From positions 89,421,260 through 89,485,259 of the forward strand of contig NC_134458.1 in the NCBI RefSeq assembly GCF_047948215.1: DNA of 64,000 nt. The letters are read 5' to 3'. The stretch comes from Lycorma delicatula. Its lineage: Eukaryota > Arthropoda > Insecta > Hemiptera > Fulgoridae. Below are positions 24,941 through 35,492 of the stretch, piece by piece. Position 1 is the stretch's first letter. Each line of letters starts with the position of its first letter. A model generated the notes under the pieces. The model did not search any database, was not told the DNA's origin, and worked only from the letters and a program-made list of their open reading frames with translations. Made by a program: the position numbers and the translations under genes.

Positions 24941-25800
24941 TCATTGTCCAAGTCTTCCTTTTAGTATGGCCCATAAATTTTCAGTTGGATTCAGGTCGGG
25001 GAAGTTCCCCAGCCACGCGAGCACTCGAATGTTTTGGTTTTTGAAGAACTCTTCTACTTTCTTTGACGTGTGACATGGTGCAAGAAAAATGGGATGTTGG
25101 AAAATGAGTTCTGGGTTCTTCTGCATAAGTGAGACTATTTTTCTTTGGCATTTGTTAATGTGTCGGTCCGATTTCATCATCCCATCTACAGGCATAAGTA
25201 CTCCTGGCCCTTCATGTGTACAACATCCCCAAAACATCTTTTTGGCTGGGCGTTTGGGAGCTCATTTCAGGTGTGCTGGGATCTTCTCATCTGCTTACTT
25301 ACGAATGTAAGCTACTCTCTCCCCTCGGACAAAAAATGAGTCTCGTCTGAAAAAATAACATTTTTCCACATCTCAATAGTCCATTCTTTATGTTCCTTTG
25401 CCCATTGAAATCTTTTTGTCTTCATAACCTGTGTCAGTAACTGCTTCGTTTTAGGTTTCCGAGCAATCCTTCCCATTGCCAACAGTGTTCTACGAACTGT
25501 CGTACCAGACACATTAATGCCACTGGCTCAAGTTCCTATTAAGGTCAACAGCTGACAATCGTGGATTAATTTTGCTTTTTCTTATTATTAATTGATCCTG
25601 TAGGCATGGATTTCTTTTTCCATCCATACTTTTCTTTTTCTCTTTGGAGAGATGGTACTTGTTTCCCTAGACCTTTTCACGACTCCATTTACATTACCTA
25701 ACCCCACATTATACTCACTGGCAATCTGTCTTTGAGTCATTTGTGTGTGTTGGGACAGAGCAATAATTTTTTACCGCTTTCGTGTGGTTATGTTCATTGT
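24941..25800 (-). pseudogene. Tc1-type transposase, broken
   Basis: Reading from about 25800 down, the helix-turn-helix region includes QRQIASEYNVGLGNV. After a damaged stretch the frame 25512-25312 gives SGTTVRRTLL and VIFSDETHF, which carries the first catalytic Asp. The frame 25237-24941 gives MFWGC, APCHTSKKVEEFF and DLNPTENLWAILK, which carries the third residue (Glu). The second catalytic Asp is missing: the usual QQDNAPCHTS reads here as FLAPCHTS. With the frameshift near 25310 as well, this copy cannot be active. The family is Tc1 (DD34E). Confidence 0.85.
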
Positions 25801-26028
25801 ATTAACTAGAAACTAATAAAAAAACTATAACAGAAACTCACAGGGTCACCAAAAACTAATTGACTATGAATTATAAATTAATTTATAGTCACAAAAACCA
25901 CTAATTCTGTTTGTATATGAACTAACAACATAACCAACACCAAACAGCAAGCAGTCTGCCACACAATGAAAATTCCCTACAGCAGAACAAAAATTCCCTT
26001 TGTTCGGATTAATTTTTTCGCTACTGTA

Positions 26029-27370
26029 GTAAAACTGAAGATGTGTTCTGTGTCAGCAAAGTTCAACTATATCAAATTAGAGAACCAGTCCAATTACAAA
26101 ACATTGAAATATTAAATGAAATTCCAAGCCCAAATGTTTTAGCTTCTGAAGATTGTCTACAGAATCTGAAGACACATTAACTTAAGTAGTAGAGGAAGGT
26201 GCATACTAACGTTTGATATTCAACGCCAAGGAAACAAGTTTTTATAGAAGGGATGATATCACGGACGTTTGTAGCCAAAGAAGTAAAACGTATGTCTGGA
26301 TTTAATGCCTTGATAGATAGTCATATTTTACTCAATATAAAGCAATACAAAATCTTATCGTTCAACTAAACTACTTTTATTTAATTTTATTTTTAACATA
26401 CACTGAAAAAAGCTTTCCTTGAAAAATATGGCTGTACGATGCTAAGGGTTCGATTTACAACCGCTCTCCAGGAATCGATTATGTCGTTGTAGCACGGGAT
26501 TTGCTGTAATTTTTGTTTTACTTATCATAAAATTCCCCTTAGGAAAAATTACGAAAAATTCAATATCCTAGTAATTTGGAAATCGAAAGAGGGAAATTGC
26601 TGATGAACGAGTTAGCGAGGTTTTTCTCGTTACACCGATTTCTTTATTTTATTAAAGTGAAGTTTGAAATGGCTATTTAAAAAGATAATGTACTCAGATA
26701 TTTTATACCAAAACATCTCCAACCGATTGCTGGTGGATCGTATAATTACCGATATGAAATGATCGTTCAAACCAATACTTTTAGTAATGTCTTAGTTTTA
26801 TCATGCAACTTACATGAATTAGGCAGGTTGCAGGTCTGTCATCTAAAAAGTATGACTACCCTTCTCAATAAATTAATTTATAATTTAGTCATTAATATTT
26901 ACGGTCAATTTACATATTTACATATTTACGAGACCAAGACGACCAGAAATGCATATTTTAATTTTAAATAATAGGGATAACTTTTGATCGGTAAAATTTT
27001 AAAGAAAAATAATAATAAAAACGGTTTAAATGAGTTTATAATATTTTATTATATTTATTTTTCTAGAAAAAAATCACTTTTTTCTCATATCTTAAACCAT
27101 ATTGAAGCAGTTACTTGAAAAAATGATTTCATTTAGTTATTTTTTTTATTTTAAACAGCTTCCAGTCATTGCCTTATCATTTTATTAATACAGGTTTGAG
27201 GGCCTTTATATTGACTCAATGTTAATTTTCTACAACTACAGACTATTATGAAAAAATAAAAAGTTACATGTATTATCGTCTAGAGTAATTTTAGACATTT
27301 TTTATTTATAATAATTTCTAGTAATCCGTACCTAAAAAAAGGCTCCGGAACCCCGAAACTTTTCTTTTTC
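26029..27370. other. AT-rich intergenic sequence
   Basis: No gene, repeat or regulatory structure recognised. The small frame at 26759-26971 has no domain features. Confidence 0.5.
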
Positions 27371-27371
27371 A

Positions 27372-27535
27372 CTTGTCCTTGTGAGCCTTTTTGGTTAACT
27401 CTCCAATTGTCTCACGCGATTCGTAACACGTAGGTCTGACCCTTGGTAAAGATGCGAGTCCTCAGATCTACGACGCTCTGTCTAGAGTAGTCCCTTGTAG
27501 TTTATGCACCATCACACCCGGGTACAATATTAACA
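27372..27535 (-). pseudogene. PIF1-like helicase C-terminal remnant, copy 1
   Basis: This stretch is over 90% identical by eye to 30075-30210. On the minus strand it contains the helicase motif VI region as IFTKGQTYVLRIA (usual form GQxYVALSRV) and upstream the VHKLQGT block. It stops abruptly near 27535, just before the mariner element at 27559. The source is probably a Helitron-type or other PIF1-carrying transposon. Confidence 0.55.
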
Positions 27536-27558
27536 TAAGTTTTAATGTATTTTTAATA

Positions 27559-28889
27559 CAGAGTTATCATAAAATAATGGTGCGGTTTCAGTAATTCATA
27601 GGAAGATTGTAGGAAAATTTGTAGGTGTTATATTGCTATCCCCAAAAGCCTTCAACTCAAAAGTTTGTTTATCAGCAGTTGTAACCACAACGTCAGTTCT
27701 TGTATTGTTGTTGCGGTGAGTTTAGTGAGTTACTATGTCCTCGGATAAAGACAAAGCAAAATGTGTTTTATTGATATCTGAATTAAAATCCGTAATTTTA
27801 GTTCAACGAGCGTTTCGACGTGAATTCGGAAGAGATCCACCACACAAAAATAACATAACACGTTGGTTCAAACAATTCGAAGAAACTGGATCAGTTAAGA
27901 AACAGAAATCAACCGGCAGACCAAGTGTACCAGACGAAACGGTTGAACTAATTAGACAATCGGCAATTAGAAGACCTGGGAAGTCCATCTCCTGTTGAAG
28001 CGTCGAATTAGGTATTCAAAATCAACAGTTCACAAAGTTTTACATAAAAAACTGAAATAACACGCTTATAAAATCCAGATACTGCAGGAATTGAAACCCG
28101 ATGATGTTGTAAAACGTTACAATTTCGCTGTTGAAATGTTGGACAGAATAAGTGAAAACGAATAATTTTTACATGATATAATTTTTATAGATGAAGCTGC
28201 ATTCAATGGGAATGGATGTGTTAACAGACACAATTCACGAATATGGGCTCTGAAAACCCACAAGCAATTATTGAGAAACAACGCGATTCGCCTTAAGTTA
28301 ATGTTTGGTGTGGTGTGATGAAAAATCGTGTAATAGGGCCTTTCTTCTTTGCTGAAAAAACAATTAATGGAGTTGTGTATCTTGACATGTTAAACCAATT
28401 ATTGCTTTCCTCAGCTGGATGAACTCGAAAACATTCATCAACTTCATTTCCAACAAGATGGTGCTCTTGCGCCAATGCATTGGTCACGGTCGTTTTGAAC
28501 GAAAGATTTGGAAATCGATGGATAGGCCGGCAAAGACCCACACTTTCGCCTCCAAAGAGTCCAGACCTGACACCTTGCGACTTTTTCTTGTGGGATTACA
28601 TCAAAAGCGTTGTTTATACACAAAAATTTCGCGACCTAAACCACTTAAAAAATAGGATTAATGAAGCAATGACAACCATTAACGAAGAAATGTTAACCAA
28701 TGTTTGGAGGGAAGTTGAGTATCGTTTGGACATTTGTCGAGCGAGTAAGGGCGCACATAATGAAATTCATTAATTATGTAAAAAAATGTTTGAGACGACA
28801 AATTTTAAAAATAAAAAACATTAATTGTAAGTAATTCTGTTTTAATTTAAACCATGTTCAAAACCGCACCATTCTTTTATGATAACCTG
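27559..28889 (+). mobile_element. Mariner-like transposon with intact ends
   Basis: The left terminus CAGAGTTATCATAAAATAATGG and the reverse complement of the right terminus CAGGTTATCATAAAAGAATGG match over about 29 bp with two differences, continuing through TGCGGTTT. TA dinucleotides flank both ends (27557-27558 and 28890-28891), so the 1331-bp element is complete in outline. One transposase gene fills the interior. Confidence 0.9.
27735..28773 (+). pseudogene. Mariner-like transposase, frameshifted
   Basis: Residues 1-87 are open from the ATG at 27735. They carry an N-terminal helix-turn-helix region of the DUF4817 kind: VQRAFRREFGRDPP, ITRWFKQFEETGS and a GRPSV hook. A stop follows near 27997. 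Downstream blocks in shifting frames include IIFIDEAAFNGNG (first catalytic Asp, near 28185), LHFQQDGALAP (second Asp, near 28445) and KSPDLTPCDFFLWDY (third residue Asp, near 28560). The family's usual end, RLDICRASKGAHNEIH, runs to the stop at 28773. At least four frameshifts or stops prevent expression of a full enzyme. The ends remain good, so it could be mobilised in trans. Confidence 0.85.
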
Positions 28890-28891
28890 TA

Positions 28892-30040
28892 TTAAGAGTA
28901 TATGGTACTTACAGATTAATATAATATAATCATAATATTCTTAAAGCATTAGATGGCACTTGATTTATTTTGATTAAATTTGGATTTTGCTCTTAATTAT
29001 GTACATATTGCCCGTCACTCATAGTCTTGAAATCTTTATATGGTTAATTTATTATGCTTGGTACATTAGTATCTTTGCCAATAAGTTGAAGTTACGCTTT
29101 CGAAGGTGACCTTATTTTACTTCCTGATAATTTTTTTAACTTAAGGTAATTTTTAACTTAACTTCACTAAGTAAAACACAAAACTAATTAAAAAAAAAAA
29201 AAAATACAATCACCCTTCAAATAATCTAAAAGGGAAAGTAATTCCAAAAATGTTCTAATTCATTCCCTCATTGTCCACGCCAAATTTGGGATTTTTAGTT
29301 TAATAGTTTCTACTTATCAGCCATTCTTAAAGAAAAAAACTAATTTTATTCAGCGACGATTATTAAAAGAAATAATAAAAATAATTATAAAAATTAACCC
29401 CCCCCCCCCTGCCAAACTTAATATTTAAATGCAAACAGGGGACGTTCTAATAGAGAATAATTACAATTCAGAGCTCTTTATTATAGGACAAATTACTATT
29501 CAGAGCCCCTCTACTGTATTTAAATATCTTCGTTGATGGATAAAATTTTCTTATCGATGTAAGACCTGGTGAGAACTTAATCATTAGACAACCTTAACTG
29601 CCTGCTATTTCTACAACATGAAAACTGTATATAAATAAATTAAAACTGTCTGAAAGTTGATTGGTCACCCATTATTTTATTTAATTAAATTCTGTATAAC
29701 GCTGTTTAGTCCTTTATTACCGTACCTTTTTTTTTTAGTTCGATTTATTGTCGTTTTTTTAGTAGTTCAATTGTTTATATTTCTAAATTTTTTGGCAGTC
29801 GTGTTTTTTAATTTTTATAGTTGTTTATTATTTAATACTTTTTTGTGATAATCGAGAAAAATTTACTATTCATCAAGAAAAACAAATGGATCTAACGAAT
29901 TTAATGTACTGAACCAAATAAGAAAACTGTAAACCTTTAAATTTATTTAATTGGCGTATACCAATCTAAACTTACAGATTTCTTAAGTAGTTGCAGTTTA
30001 GTTCCTTGAGACACTTTTTATCGTACAGATCGTTGAGCAG
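28892..30040. other. AT-rich sequence with a C-tract
   Basis: A 12-base C run lies at 29398-29409. The segment with TTTTTTGGCAGTCGTGTTTTTAATTTT near 29790 also occurs near 19330, so it belongs to a dispersed repeat. Nothing else is recognised. Confidence 0.45.
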
Positions 30041-30044
30041 TTTT

Positions 30045-30430
30045 CTGAGATCCAGACAACTAATGGCTAAACTCTCCACAATTGTCTCACGCGATTCGTG
30101 ACACGTAGGCCTGGCCCTTGGTAAAGATGTGAGTCCTCAGATCTACGACGCTCTGTCTAGGGAAGTCCCTTGTAGTTTATGCACCATCACACCCCGGTAC
30201 AATATTAATAGCAGCTTACGCCGTTCTCTTTTGCCCTGTCTCCCTAAAGCATTTAATTCGACAATAGTGAGCTCGATCCCCAATCCGATGCCGACAGCAT
30301 TACCTCTAATCGTACGGTCATCAAACTCTACAAAGACAGTTTATGGGACCTCACCGGGCTCAAGCTGGTCTCGGCATAATGCAGGCCACTCGATTTTTCT
30401 GAGAATATCAGTTCATTTTTGTTCTGGTAT
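30045..30430 (-). pseudogene. PIF1-like helicase C-terminal remnant, copy 2
   Basis: The minus strand reads FDDRTIRGNAVGIG, IVELNALGRQGKRERR, then GVMVHKLQGTSLDRAS. In a shifted frame it reads FTKGQAYVSRIA. These are the last helicase motifs of PIF1-family helicases (VHKLQGxTLDRA...GQxYVALSRV). In insects such sequences mostly come from Helitron-type or related elements. It has stops and a frameshift. The + strand open frame over the same bases is a shadow. Confidence 0.65.
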
Positions 30431-30452
30431 GGTTCCATCGCTATTTTGTATT

Positions 30453-30747
30453 ATACTAGCAAATACCCCGTTTAAATTTTCAAAATTGTATTATTGGTTG
30501 CGAAGATATAACAAAATCTCCGAATACTGTGATATATTAGATCGAGAGTTTACTTGATGCGTGCAAATGTTAGCCTTCAACACACAAACAAATATCCGTT
30601 TTTAATTTTGATTGTTTGCAGAGATATTGTAAGAACACCCCAATGCACCTCCTAAAACAGTGCCCCAGATGCACCCCATTTATTACCAGCTAATGATGAT
30701 GATTGGTCAAGCCTCGTACGAGGAGGTGCTCGTATCACCTCACCACT
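30453..30747 (+). repeat. Helitron-like dispersed repeat, inverted relative to 18993-19277
   Basis: It begins ATACTAGCAAATACCCCGTTT and shares GGTTGCGAAGATATAA, GATGCGTGCAAA and the terminal GGAGGTGCTCGTATCACCTC with the reverse complement of 18993-19277. It directly adjoins the helicase remnant. Confidence 0.65.
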
Positions 30748-30869
30748 CTAGCCTCACACGCAGTCCCCACGGGAAGTCCATTAAACAGAAATTATTTAAA
30801 TTCATTTAATATTATTTTATTTTATTTAACGTAAATCTAATTCTATTATTTTTGTAGTATTCATTCAGT

Positions 30870-31120
30870 TGATTCGAATCATCCAGTTCAAACCCAGCTC
30901 ACACAGTGATGTGCATGCGCACATAGAAGCTGCATGCGATGCTGCGAGGGGCAGCGAGCACTGTCGCTCCCGCAGTGCCGACCCTGGCGTGCTGGTGGAA
31001 GGTAGTTTTTTTTTCACTCCACGTGTGTATGGAACGTTCCTTGTTTGTTCCCTTTTCTAGTTTTAGTCGGTGGAAGAATATGAAAGTCGTTTAGTTGTTT
31101 TTTACAGTAGTCATCAGAAG
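30870..31120 (+). promoter_or_regulatory. CpG-rich putative promoter and 5' untranslated region of the amphiphysin-like gene
   Basis: Positions 30930-31000 are clearly GC- and CpG-rich (GATGCTGCGAGGGGCAGCGAG, then CGCTCCCGCAGTGCCGACC) in otherwise AT-rich DNA. The ATG at 31121 follows about 120 bp later. I see no clear TATA box or initiator, so the transcription start is not fixed. Confidence 0.35.
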
Positions 31121-31189
31121 ATGGCGGAAAGCAAGGGCTCTTTGATTGCCAAATCTGTCCAAAAACACGTTGGAAGGACGAAAGAGGAG
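31121..31189 (+). CDS. Amph: First coding exon of an amphiphysin-like BAR protein
   Basis: The 23 codons read MAESKGSLIAKSVQKHVGRT then KEE, ending at the donor GAG|GTAATT in phase 0. Insect amphiphysins begin in the same way (an acidic start, KG, AKSVQKH, GR.KEK), followed by a leucine-rich BAR helix that would be in the next exon. Vertebrate AMPH and BIN1 share the xVQKxxxRxxEK core. Amphiphysin binds and bends membranes through its BAR domain; in Drosophila it organises muscle T-tubules. I could not find the next BAR exon here, so the intron is either very long or the exon lies outside. The identity rests on 23 residues and the CpG-rich upstream region. Confidence 0.65.
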
Positions 31190-32355
31190 GTAATTAAAAA
31201 GTAATTATGTATTTTTTTCTGTGTATATTGAAATTTAAATTAAGCACCATTGGATTATACTGTTTTTAAGCGGACATTTTATTAAGTTATTATCTAATAA
31301 TACTGAAACCAAACCGTATACCATATACTTCAATGTAATAAAGTGTAGAATTACATTATTATTCTGCTTCCAGCTATTCTTAATAGATAGATTTAATTTT
31401 TTTTCGGTTCTTTTATTTTACAGAGAACTTTCACAATGGCCTTGAAAAGGCCCAGAAAGAATTTTCTGGAGTAGACCTTACATTCTTTTATCCGATCTGT
31501 TTTTAAACAATTTTTTTTCTACCGGACAAAAGCCTTTAAATACAAAAGTACGTTATTGTCTAAAGATAAAAATATAATTATAATTTAAGAATAGAGTACA
31601 AACTACGACAAATGGGTACCCAGTTAATTGAATTCATCACGATTATACTTTATTGTCATCGCTAAATAATTTATAAATATGATGTATGTTTGGATAAAAT
31701 AACATTTCATTGAAAAGAAATAGGCTATTCAATGAATTAAAAGAATTTTTAAACACTTTGAAGAGGATAATATGACGCAGTTACTAATTAAACAATTAGA
31801 AATACACAAACTATAAGTAATTAAAAAATAACTATTAAAAAATAATGTTTATACATTTTTATTATAAATATTCATATAATTAAATTGTCAATCTTAATTA
31901 CCAATATGAGTAATGATATTAATTATGAATACGAGTAATAGTATTTATTTATTCATGACAAACCAAAATTAGATCAAATTATTGCAATAACCGTTTCCAC
32001 AGACTTACAAAATGAAACAAAAAACCCCGTAAAACTGCAATACAAGCTTTTCCTACGGGTGTATTATAGAACTTTCTAATATATTTAATCAAAATATAAA
32101 ACAATTTACAGGTAAAAAATAATAAATAAATTATGTAAAAAAAAAAAAAATGCCTCAGCTTCACAGAGGCACATCGGACATGGATATGTCTCATGTTGAT
32201 TAAGGTCTGAAGTACAAATACACAAATATAAATTTATATATTCGATAATATTTTTTATTTGATCAAATTATGCACATATATACATTAAAATATATTACAA
32301 TCATTTTATACATATTTTACACTTATAAGCAATAATTCGTCACCTAGATTACAAT
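31190..32355. other. AT-rich sequence, probably amphiphysin intron 1
   Basis: It contains a segment near 32010-32070 (ACCCCGTAAAACTGCAATACA) that may be a dispersed repeat. A pseudo-exon-like stretch near 31425-31473 has a good acceptor but quickly hits a stop. No BAR-domain exon is visible. Confidence 0.4.
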
Positions 32356-32358
32356 TCA

Positions 32359-32660
32359 TTACATCACATTGATCGAGTTAGTAGAAGGCGCAGTCGTAGA
32401 CAAAAGAGGACGTTGCGTACCGAAGTACGAAACATACGCTTTCGTTTCGAGTAGGTCGATATATCGAGAAAATACTGCGTCGATACACGTCGAATTTCGC
32501 GTGGTGGAAACAGCACGGTCGTTGTTGAGTTCAAATCCGAATCGGTCGTGCATAAATTCAAGAAATTGAGCACCATTTGGTCCACGTAGATCCAAATTAA
32601 GATCCCCGCTGAGTATGATCGGAATGTCCGAGTACTTTAGTTCATCGAGTTCTCTAATCA
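32359..32660 (-). pseudogene. Endonuclease/exonuclease/phosphatase (EEP) domain fragment from a transposon
   Basis: The minus strand reads SDIPIILSGDLNLDLRG, a form of the GDFN catalytic block. Then come FMHDRFGFELNNDRAVST, STCIDAVFSRYID and YVSYFGTQRPLLS. The last block corresponds to the SDH-type end of EEP endonucleases. I recall this variant alongside PIF1-type helicases in insect Helitron-like elements, and helicase remnants do lie at 27372 and 30045. A LINE origin is the alternative. The upstream part ends at about 32660. Confidence 0.6.
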
Positions 32661-34305
32661 GACCTTTTAATTAACTTTAATTGATATTTTTAATTAACAT
32701 TATTTGATAATCGTTATTTATTCAAGTTTTACACATACTTACATTGGTGGCGCTATACCAACCTAATTGTTTTATACGAAAGAATAAGAGAGTAAAGAAA
32801 TGTTGAATTACTTAGTCGACTAATTTTGTATGTAAAAGAATGAACAGTTTGGTAATAATGTCGATATCAGAACTTTAAATCAATTTTATTTGATACTATT
32901 GAATTTTTTTTGGTTCGTTTCAATTCAACTTATTTTCATGTAATTTCACTGTATTGCATTAATTTTATATGTAAAACAAATTAACAGTTTTGATTTCACG
33001 TTAAAATTATAATTTCAGTTTGATTTTATTTGATTTGATATATTTAATAAGATCAAATTGTATTTGTTTGATTTATTTAAGTCGTTTTGATTTGATTTTA
33101 TTTTTTATTATTTTATATAAATTTATTCCAAATTACTTATATTATTTTAATTATCATTTTATTTATTTATTTTATTTTATTAGAAAAGTGTTGAATCTTT
33201 ACACAGAACTTGATTTTTAATAGGAAAGAGATACTTACCAGGAATTTATTCGTAAAGCTGATAACCGCTATCTAATAAAATGTTCATTCAAAATTACTGA
33301 AGAATGATGAAATAGTGACGCATGTGAACCACGCTTTAGACCACGTGTCTGAGGGTCTGAAACGGGATTCACAGGCTCTAAAACGGGGACTGCAACACGC
33401 TGCGCATATCTACAGCGCAGCGCGTGCTGAGTGCGGCCCACTTCTACTCCCCAGCCCATTTCTAAGACCCCAGCCATAAGACATATCCATGTCAAAAATA
33501 GAATCTTCTCGACACTGCAAAATCCCCTGAGAGGCTCAAGATGGGGAAAAACAAAACCTACATACATACGCTTATTAATTATTAAGATGAAGGATCACAA
33601 CCATGGACAACCTAAATCTCTTACGACACTGGGGAAAAAATCAGAACCGATCATAATATGGAAACGCAGCATAAAAGATACGGCAGAAATCACGGCATCG
33701 TAAAATAAAGGCCACTCTACGATTAGTTATTGCGGTATTAAAATAGATGTTTTTTAATACATCCTCATCACTTACATCTCCAAGCAAAAGTGCCCCGGTT
33801 CAAGATAGTTATTATCAAATAAAAAAAAGTAAATTTTTGTATGGTATTTGAAAAATTATATCATTTATAACATTTAATAGCGAAGAAAGTTTTCCATGTA
33901 ATTAACATAAAATGAATTGTAAGGATACCAAAGTATTGATACATAATCTAACCTAGAACCAACCGAGAAGAAAAAAAAAATTATTGCAATATATTTCTAA
34001 TCCGCTCACAACTTCTAATGACAAAACCGAGGTTCCTAGCCACATAGCAAACAATTTTTGTTTGAGTAATATACAGTCCTTAAATCCGTGATCTCAGTCA
34101 CTCGTACAAGTATATATAATTAACAAGCATAGTATAATTGCACCCAAAAGTAATTCTCTTTCTTGAATAAATAAATGTATAAATTTATTTTGATCTGAAC
34201 ATAAAAATACGTTATATAGATTACGTCGATGAATTATTAGTCAACAAGAAAATAATTTCGGTTTTGTAATGTCAAATAAAACTGTTTTTTTTTTTTAATA
34301 CAAAG
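32661..34305. other. AT-rich sequence with a GC-richer island
   Basis: Positions 33290-33560 are noticeably GC-richer, with several CpG sites (CTGCGCATATCTACAGCGCAG). Overlapping open frames exist on both strands, but I see no domain in either and cannot tell whether it is a gene, a repeat or a CpG island. The rest is AT-rich, with TTTGATTTGATTTTATT-type repeats at 33000-33110. Confidence 0.4.
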
Positions 34306-34309
34306 AATG

Positions 34310-34698
34310 AACTTTAATTAATTATATATTTTCCATCTTTTTTGATAACATTTTGCCATATTTCTGGCGAAGTCATGATTCTGCTCTCGTAGAACTTCTA
34401 GTCGTTTTCAGCAAAAAACTGAACCGACTGCGATTTCAGGTCATCATTAGTAAAAGTTTTACCGTTCAAAGAATTTTGCAAATTTCAAAATAAATGGTTA
34501 TCTGACGGTGCAAGATCAGGGCTATATGGTAGATGAGACATCACTTCCGATCAAGCTCCAATAATTTTCCACTAGTTATCAAAGGTGTGTGAGACCGCGC
34601 ATTGTCTCAGTCGAACATGATTCCTTTGCAATTTGCCAATTCTGGCCGTTTTTCTTTGATTGCTTCCTCCAGTTTCATTAATTCTTGACAGTTAACAC
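34310..34698 (-). mobile_element. Mariner transposase C-terminal half, interrupted by the R1 element
   Basis: The minus strand gives, in order, NCQELMKLEEAIKEKRPEL, CKGIMFDxDNARSHT, HLPYSPDLAPSDNHLFWN and LQNSLNGKTF. It then gives QFFAEND, a stop, KFYESRIM and PEIWQNVIKKDGKYI. This is the mariner (DD34D) C-terminal half, with catalytic Asp in DNARSHT and in APSDNHLF. Two stops break it. The reading frame continues across the R1 insertion: residues INSGVN encoded around 39716-39735 precede NCQEL, as INSDVY precedes CQQL in mariners. Confidence 0.8.
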
Positions 34699-35492
34699 TG
34701 TCAAGTTAACTCACTTTTTTGAGTCGATTGGGAGACTGCATTGTGAAAACACGTATTGTTGTACGCTATGCGATTTTTGAAATTTTGAGTGGTTTTTCGG
34801 TTAAATATTTCGGTTTGGTATATCAGGTTTTATAGTGGATTGGCTAATGAACTAGTACATCGATTTTGAAGAGTTTTGGACACGGACATATAAAGTTCGA
34901 TTTTTTAAGAAGTCATACGTATATGAGTAATAAGTAAGTTATTGTTAATTATTTACTAATTGGTGTGATTTATCTGTGGTATAGGTGTTACTATAGTAAT
35001 ATAATCATAACATAGTGAAATATAGTAGATAGTAGAAAGTGAAAAAAACTAGTTTTTAGAAATTTATATTAGTGAGGTTATATAGTAACCTCACAAATAT
35101 TTCGTATAAAAATTATAGTGAATTTTTTTAAGTTAAATCGGCAAGTTATTGCTTGCCGATTACGTCATTGGAAGAATTGTAAACAACGACTTAGAAAAAT
35201 TTTTAGTAAATAGTTTATCTCGTAGTGAAATTTTTCTAAGTCCTACGAGATATGTAGGGGGTTTACTTTTTTGCTAATATTTCCTTTTCCATAGCACCAA
35301 ATCAAAAAATTCCTTCACATAAATCCCTTACAGAATCTTCCTATACCCCTGACCCCCAAAAAAAATGTTCAATAATATTTTTGGGTTCATACATTTTACC
35401 TACCCCCACCTACCTTTTTTTTTGGAACCCCCGAATTCGGCGTATGGGTACTCGTTGGACGCTGAATTGTCCACTGAGTACAATGCTACATA

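Larger units (their letters stand above)
24016..26026 (-). mobile_element. Tc1-like transposon with both terminal repeats, holding a nested repeat
   Basis: The left end (CAGTGGCGAACAAATTAATCC at 24016) and right end (reverse complement CAGTAGCGAAAAAATTAATCC ending at 26026) form terminal inverted repeats of about 24 bp, each flanked by TA. This is the Tc1/mariner target. After removing the nested repeat (24102-24762) the element is about 1350 bp, close to the usual Tc1 length. The transposase reads on the minus strand. Confidence 0.85.

Noticed and set aside
30129..30557. 142-codon + strand open frame
   Set aside because: It is the antisense of the PIF1 helicase remnant and the adjoining repeat.
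31425..31473. Possible second amphiphysin exon after ttttattttacag
   Set aside because: In phase 0 it reads RTFTMALKRPRKNFLE and a stop, with no likeness to a BAR domain.
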